Part shown: positions 59,928-64,000 of the stretch, piece after piece
How positions within the stretch are numbered: position 1 is the stretch's first letter
Layout of the letters: the number at the start of each line of letters is the position of its first letter
Source: Muricoccus harenae
GTDB lineage: Bacteria; Pseudomonadota; Alphaproteobacteria; Acetobacterales; Acetobacteraceae
DNA length: 64,000 nt
Reading direction: 5' to 3'
NCBI RefSeq assembly: GCF_009848505.1
Contig: NZ_WWDL01000009.1
Location: 79,649-143,648 of the forward strand
The notes under the pieces: model-generated
What the model saw: only the letters and a program-made list of their open reading frames with translations
Told to the model about the DNA's origin: nothing
Database searches by the model: none
Program-made: the position numbers and the translations under genes

Positions 59928-62909
59928 ATGTCCGAAACCCAGCCCGACCGCCGCCGCCCACCCGCCCCGTTCGACACGGGCGCGGCCGGACGGCTGACCG
60001 AGGATTTCGCCGCCCGCGGCGCCGCTGAGGCCGCCTATGCCGCCTCGCCGGCCGGCGGCGCCCTGCTCGCCGCGCTGGGTGGCCATTCGCCGTTCCTGGC
60101 GGATCTCGCCCTGCGCGAGGCGACCACCCTGCTCCGCCTGGGCGAACGCGGCGCCGACGCCGCCTTCGCCCAGGCGCTGGACCCGCTTGGCCGTGCCGAT
60201 CCCGGCGCCAGCTTCTCTCAACTCGGCGCCGCGCTGCGCCAGGCCCGGCGCCAGGCCGCCCTCATCGTCGCGGCCGCCGACCTGACCGGCGAATGGGGCC
60301 TGGACCAGGTGACCGGCGCCCTCTCGACCCTGGCCGAAACCTGCATCGACCTCGGCTGCGCGCATCTCCTGCGGGAGGCGGCGGCGCGCGGGGAGATCAA
60401 CCTGCCCAATGCCGCGAAGCGCGACCCGAAGGCCGCGAGCAAGGGCTCCGGCCTGGTCGTCCTCGGCATGGGCAAGCTCGGCGGGCGCGAGCTGAACTAT
60501 TCCTCCGATGTGGATCTGATGGTCCTCTTCGATCCGGCCGCCGCGACCCATCCCGACCGCGCGCAATCCACCTTCGTGCGCCTCGCGCGCGATCTCGTCC
60601 GGCTTCTGGAGGAACGCACGGCAGAGGGCTACGTCTTCCGGACCGATCTTCGCCTCCGCCCCGACCCGGCCGCGACTCCGCTGGCCGTCTCCATTCCCGC
60701 CGCCATCGCCTATTATGAGGGCTTCGGCCAGAACTGGGAGCGTGCGGCCATGCTCAAGGCGCGCCCGCTGGCCGGAGACCGGGGACTGGGCGAGCATCTG
60801 CTCGCTGAGATCCGCCCCTTCGTTTGGCGGCGGCATCTGGATTTCGCGATGATCGCGGACATCCATTCCATCAAGCGCCAGATCCACGTCGTGCACGGCA
60901 CCCGTCGCGGCGCCGGTGCCGAGATCGCGGTGGCCGGGCATGACGTGAAGCTGGGCCGGGGAGGAATTCGCGAAATCGAGTTCACCGCCCAGGTCGCGCA
61001 GCTGATCTGGGGCGGCCGCGACCCGGCGCTGCGCGACCCGACCACGCTTGGCGCCCTTGCCGCCCTCGCCTCCGCAGGCCGGATGGACCGGCGCGCGGCC
61101 GCCGACCTTGCCGATGCCTATGTCTTTCTTCGCGACGTCGAGCACCGCCTCCAGATGATCGCCGACCGCCAGACTCACCGGCTCCCCGAAGACCCGGACG
61201 GCCTCGCCCGCATCGCCTCCTTCATGGGCTTCCCCGACAGCGAATCCTTCTCCACGGCGCTCACAGCCCATCTCCGCCGGGTGGCCAGCCAGTATTCGCG
61301 CCAGTTCGAGGCCGCTCCCTCCCTCTCTCTGCCCGGCGGGGAGGGGTTCGAAGGCGGCAATCTCGTCTTCACCGGGCCCGAGAACGATCCCGCCACGCTC
61401 GAGACCCTCGCCAGCATGGGCTTCGCCAATGCCGCTGGTGTCTCGGCCATGGTGCGGGCCTGGCATCACGGCCACCGCCGCGCCACCCGCAGCGAGCGGG
61501 CGCGGGAGCTGCTCACCACGCTGATGCCCACCCTGCTCACCGCCTTCGCCCGCCAGCGCGAGCCCGATGCCGCCCTGGCGCGCTTCGACCGCCTGCTCGA
61601 CAGCATGCAGGCAGGGGTGCAGGTGCTCAGCCTGTTCCAGCGCAACCCGGCCCTGCTGGACCGGGTGGCGGGGGTTCTCGGCGCCGCCCCCGCCCTGGCG
61701 GACCACCTGGCGCGCGACCCGGCGGCGCTGGAAGGGCTGCTGTCCGGCGGCACCGGCCAGGCCGCCGCGGCCCTCCCCGCCCTGATCGGCGCTGCCCGCC
61801 ATTACGAGGAGGCGCTGGAATCCGCCCGCCGCCTGATCACCGAGGGCAAGTTCGAGGTGGATGTGGCCGCGCTGGAAGGCGCGCTGGACGTGGATGCCGC
61901 CGGTATCGCCCGCAGCGAGCTGGCCGATGCCGCCATCACCTGCCTGCTTCCCCAGGTCGCGAAGGACTTCGCCACCCGCCACGGCAAGGTGGCCGGGGGC
62001 GCCATGGCGGTGGTGGCGATGGGCAAGCTCGGCGGACGAGAGATGCTGCCCGGCTCCGACCTCGACCTCGTCCTCATCTACGATCATGCGGAAGACGCCA
62101 GCGAGAGCGACGGACCGAAGCCTCTGGCCGTCTCCACCTATTTCGCCCGGCTGGCCGCACAGTTCGTAGCGGCGCTGACGGCGCGGGGGGCCGAGGGAAA
62201 GCCCTATGAGGTTGACATGCGCCTCCGCCCCTCAGGCAACAAAGGACCGGTCGCCGCCAGCATCGCCGCCTTCGAACGCTATTACGGCCCCAGCACGGGC
62301 GAGGGCGGCCAGGCCTGGACCTGGGAGCGCATGGCGCTCACTCGCGCCCGCGCCGTTGCCGGCCCGGCGGCGCTGCGCCGACGCATCATGGAATGCTGCC
62401 ACCGGGCCCTGGCGCTCCATGCCGGCCCCGAGGCCATCACCGACGCCCTGGCGATGCGCGTCCGGATGCTGCGGGACCTTCCCCCCGACGGGCCCTGGGA
62501 CGTGAAGGCCATTCCCGGCGGGCTGGTGGAGGTGGAATTCATCGCCCAAGCCCTGCAATGCGCCCATGCCGCCAGCCATCCGCGGATCGTCGCCCCGACC
62601 ACCCGCGACGCCCTCGCCAACCTCGCCCGCGCCGGGCTGCTGGGGAAGGCGGAGGCCGATTCGCTGATCCGGGCGGAGCGCTTCTGGCGGAGCCTGCAAT
62701 CCCTGCTCCGCCTCACCGTCGGCCGCGTCACGACCGAGGCGCTGCCCCCCGCCTCTGCCCATGCGCTGCTGCGCGGCCTCGCCCCCGCCTGCGAGGAGCC
62801 GCCCGTTGACCTTCCTGCCCTCCGCGGGCAGATGCGCGGCATCGCGGCCGGGGTGCGCGAATCCTTCGAGCGCCATCTTGGTCCGCTGCCGCAGAAGGGG
62901 GCCGCATGA
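59928..62909 (+). CDS. glnE: Bifunctional glutamine synthetase adenylyltransferase/deadenylase
   Basis: A 993-residue enzyme, normal length. It has two nucleotidyltransferase domains: the first contains G-R-E-L-N-Y-S-S-D-V-D-L-M-V-L-F (about residues 186-201) and acts in deadenylylation, the second contains G-R-E-M-L-P-G-S-D-L-D-L-V-L-I-Y (about 700-715) and in adenylylation. Between them a helical regulatory region has L-V-D-V-E-F-like R-E-I-E-F-T-A-Q and V-E-V-E-F-I-A-Q. It modifies GlnA under control of PII. The ATG was used as start; the TGA overlaps the peroxiredoxin start by ATGA. Confidence 0.96.
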   Translation: MSETQPDRRRPPAPFDTGAAGRLTEDFAARGAAEAAYAASPAGGALLAALGGHSPFLADLALREATTLLRLGERGADAAFAQALDPLGRADPGASFSQLGAALRQARRQAALIVAAADLTGEWGLDQVTGALSTLAETCIDLGCAHLLREAAARGEINLPNAAKRDPKAASKGSGLVVLGMGKLGGRELNYSSDVDLMVLFDPAAATHPDRAQSTFVRLARDLVRLLEERTAEGYVFRTDLRLRPDPAATPLAVSIPAAIAYYEGFGQNWERAAMLKARPLAGDRGLGEHLLAEIRPFVWRRHLDFAMIADIHSIKRQIHVVHGTRRGAGAEIAVAGHDVKLGRGGIREIEFTAQVAQLIWGGRDPALRDPTTLGALAALASAGRMDRRAAADLADAYVFLRDVEHRLQMIADRQTHRLPEDPDGLARIASFMGFPDSESFSTALTAHLRRVASQYSRQFEAAPSLSLPGGEGFEGGNLVFTGPENDPATLETLASMGFANAAGVSAMVRAWHHGHRRATRSERARELLTTLMPTLLTAFARQREPDAALARFDRLLDSMQAGVQVLSLFQRNPALLDRVAGVLGAAPALADHLARDPAALEGLLSGGTGQAAAALPALIGAARHYEEALESARRLITEGKFEVDVAALEGALDVDAAGIARSELADAAITCLLPQVAKDFATRHGKVAGGAMAVVAMGKLGGREMLPGSDLDLVLIYDHAEDASESDGPKPLAVSTYFARLAAQFVAALTARGAEGKPYEVDMRLRPSGNKGPVAASIAAFERYYGPSTGEGGQAWTWERMALTRARAVAGPAALRRRIMECCHRALALHAGPEAITDALAMRVRMLRDLPPDGPWDVKAIPGGLVEVEFIAQALQCAHAASHPRIVAPTTRDALANLARAGLLGKAEADSLIRAERFWRSLQSLLRLTVGRVTTEALPPASAHALLRGLAPACEEPPVDLPALRGQMRGIAAGVRESFERHLGPLPQKGAA

Positions 62910-63358
62910 TCGCTGTCGGGGACAGGGCGCCGGAATTCGACCTTCCGGGCGCCGGCGGCAAGCGCATCAGCGCAGCCCTGCTGCGGGGAAAGCGCTACGC
63001 CCTCTATTTCTACCCCAAGGCCGATACCTCAGGCTGCACCGTCCAGGCCCAGGGCGTGCAGGAGAACCTGTCCGCGCTGCAGAAGGCCGGTATTACCGTG
63101 ATCGGCGTCTCGCCCGACCCGGTAAAGAAGTTGGACGCCTTTGCCGCGAAGTTCGGCCTGACCTTCCCGCTCGCCTCGGATGCCGACCAGTCCCTCGCCC
63201 GCGCCTATGACGCGTGGGTCGAGAAGTCGATGTATGGGCGCAAGTACATGGGCATGGAGCGCAGCACCTTCCTCGTCGGTGCCGATGGCAGCGTCGAGGC
63301 GATCTGGCGCAAGGTGAAGCCGGCCGAGCATGCCGCCCTGCTCCTGAAAGCGGCCTGA
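62906..63358 (+). CDS. bcp: Bacterioferritin comigratory protein-type peroxiredoxin (1-Cys)
   Basis: A 150-residue thiol peroxidase. The peroxidatic residue is C44 in Y-P-K-A-D-T-S-G-C-T. The position of the usual resolving cysteine five residues on (C50 in E. coli BCP) is Q here, so the protein is a 1-Cys form and needs another thiol donor. T-F-L-V-G-A-D-G and W-R-K-V-K-P-A-E-H-A are the normal C-terminal parts. It is translationally coupled to glnE (ATGA), an arrangement without obvious functional meaning. A strong Rho-independent terminator follows. Confidence 0.92.
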   Translation: MIAVGDRAPEFDLPGAGGKRISAALLRGKRYALYFYPKADTSGCTVQAQGVQENLSALQKAGITVIGVSPDPVKKLDAFAAKFGLTFPLASDADQSLARAYDAWVEKSMYGRKYMGMERSTFLVGADGSVEAIWRKVKPAEHAALLLKAA

Positions 63359-63372
63359 AATAACGAAGAAAG

Positions 63373-63398
63373 AAGGATCCCGGGGCGGGTCCTTTTTT
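63373..63398 (+). terminator. Rho-independent terminator after bcp
   Basis: AAGGATCC pairs with GGGTCCTT (one T-G wobble) around a CG-rich loop and is followed by six T. It ends the glnE-bcp operon 15 bases past the stop. Confidence 0.85.
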
Positions 63399-63462
63399 CA
63401 TCAATGCGGTGGATAAGCGCGCCGCCGCCCATTCCGGGCTGCGATTCGACAGAGAACCAACA

Positions 63463-63795
63463 ATGCTCCGTTCCCGCGTCCGCCTGCCGCTGATGCTCCT
63501 CGCAGCGACCCTTCTCTCCGGCACTGCACTCGCCCAGAGCAACAACCCCGATTTCCGGCTCAACAACCACACCGGGGTGACCATCAGCGAGGTCTATGTC
63601 TCCTCCTCGGCGGTGAACAACTGGGGCCGCGACCGGCTCGGCGACAACACCCTGCCCTCCGGCCGCGGCCTGAACGTCGTCCTGCCGGCCGGTCAGTGCC
63701 GCAACGACATCCGCGTGGTCTTCGAGGACGGCTCGGACAAGGAGCGGCGGAACGTCAACACCTGCGGAATCATGGAGTTCAACTTCACCCGCTGA
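63463..63795 (+). CDS. Small secreted protein of unknown function
   Basis: A 110-residue precursor. Residues 1-25 form a signal peptide (R-S-R-V-R-L-P front, L-M-L-L-A-A-T-L-L-S-G-T core, A-L-A-Q cleavage site). The mature 85 residues are beta-rich: F-R-L-N-N-H-T-G-V-T-I-S-E-V-Y-V-S-S-S, N-W-G-R-D-R-L-G, P-A-G-Q-C-R-N-D-I-R-V-V-F-E-D-G, and one more Cys near the end suggests a disulfide. This pattern (N-x-T-G-x-x-I, D-x-L-G, L-x-x-G) occurs in Tat-pathway-like or argininosuccinate-lyase-annotated small periplasmic proteins with no defined role. The start with the signal peptide was preferred over an upstream ATG. Confidence 0.75.
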   Translation: MLRSRVRLPLMLLAATLLSGTALAQSNNPDFRLNNHTGVTISEVYVSSSAVNNWGRDRLGDNTLPSGRGLNVVLPAGQCRNDIRVVFEDGSDKERRNVNTCGIMEFNFTR

Positions 63796-63876
63796 GCGGC
63801 TGAGGCGCCTGGGCGTGGCGCGCGGCACCCGCCGCGCACCACTCTCCGCCATGGACCCCCCGGCCGTGCCCGGCTA

Positions 63877-64000
63877 GGGCCTGTCCTCAGATGAGCCAGA
63901 CATAGGCTGCGGCGAGGTGGATCGCGCCGAGGAAGTTACGTGCGGTCTTGTCGTAGCGGGTGGCAATGGCACGGAACTGCTTGAGCTTGGCGAAGAAGTT
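63877..64000. mobile_element. Right-edge IS5-family insertion sequence, partial
   Basis: The transposase stop is only about ten bases from a change to intergenic-like sequence at GGGCCTGTCC (from about 63877), a plausible terminal inverted repeat start. The other end and the target-site duplication lie beyond the window, so the border is an estimate. Confidence 0.45.
63887..64000 (-). CDS. IS5-family transposase, C-terminal fragment
   Basis: The last 37 codons of a minus-strand transposase: N-F-F-A-K-L-K-Q-F-R-A-I-A-T-R-Y-D-K-T-A-R-N-F-L-G-A then a hydrophobic helix to the TGA. R-x-x-T-R-Y-D-K-T-A-x-N-F is the well-known C-terminal end of the IS427-group DDE transposases, downstream of the catalytic Glu. 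The gene is cut by the window edge; activity cannot be judged. Confidence 0.85.
   Translation of the reverse strand, partial: NFFAKLKQFRAIATRYDKTARNFLGAIHLAAAYVWLI

Overview
The window is about 64 kb of very GC-rich chromosomal DNA. Strong G/C preference at third codon positions, TGA as the dominant stop codon, frequent ATGA/GTGA gene overlaps, MinCDE, LpxB and many Tat-type signal peptides all point to an alphaproteobacterium. The gene set looks most like Acetobacteraceae of the Roseomonas type; the genus is inferred from memory of gene content, not from a search. I see no rRNA, tRNA, CRISPR array, prophage or plasmid backbone. The only mobile DNA is an IS5-family transposase cut by the right edge.

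Layout. 1-4.7 kb: tail of a ParA-like ATPase, a DMT exporter, then a tight four-gene operon (NUDIX hydrolase, alanyl-tRNA editing protein, mercaptopyruvate sulfurtransferase, cystathionine beta-lyase). 4.8-12 kb: an ATP/ADP-antiporter-like membrane protein overlapping a Tat-exported aldo/keto reductase, a Zur-type regulator, hisI, a GPP34 protein, a SemiSWEET, and a GNAT-nitrilase-lpxB operon. 11.9-14.1 kb: three related envelope/general-stress genes, the last split by an in-frame TAG. 14.2-22.4 kb: a complete catabolic cluster, strongly resembling aerobic 2-aminobenzoate (anthranilate) degradation through CoA thioesters, with a MarR regulator and a repeated palindromic operator candidate. 22.7-34.6 kb: mostly housekeeping genes (icd, prfC, YcbB/YcbK-like peptidoglycan enzymes, transporters), a candidate 2H phosphoesterase, a hypothetical gene behind a Fur-box-like site, and a frameshifted repeat/methyltransferase-like gene. 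34.7-40.9 kb: a GGDEF-EAL protein, minCDE, a thioesterase and a PLP-dependent D-cysteine desulfhydrase/cysteate lyase. 41-51.3 kb: a divergent gene set containing a spermidine/putrescine-type ABC importer, gamma-glutamyltransferase, class II aldolase, D-2-hydroxyacid dehydrogenase, FAD amine oxidase and amidohydrolase. 51.3-53.7 kb: oxyR facing ahpC-ahpD. 53.8-64 kb: a TRAP importer, a giant AsmA/YhdP-like protein, glnE, a 1-Cys peroxiredoxin, a small secreted protein and the IS.

How the genes work together. The aminobenzoate cluster encodes activation (CoA ligase), dearomatisation (fused monooxygenase/reductase), beta-oxidation-like processing (hydratase, SDR, acyl-CoA dehydrogenase), clean-up (thioesterase, RidA) and control (MarR). 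The polyamine-type cluster would import and oxidise an amine or gamma-glutamyl compound of unknown identity. OxyR, AhpC, AhpD and a BCP form a peroxide defence set. No wholly new defence or mobile system is visible. The most unusual items are the amber-interrupted DUF2382 gene beside its paralogues, the Shine-Dalgarno hairpin on the neighbouring stress gene, the RidA-containing aminobenzoyl-CoA operon, and the doubly frameshifted repeat protein.
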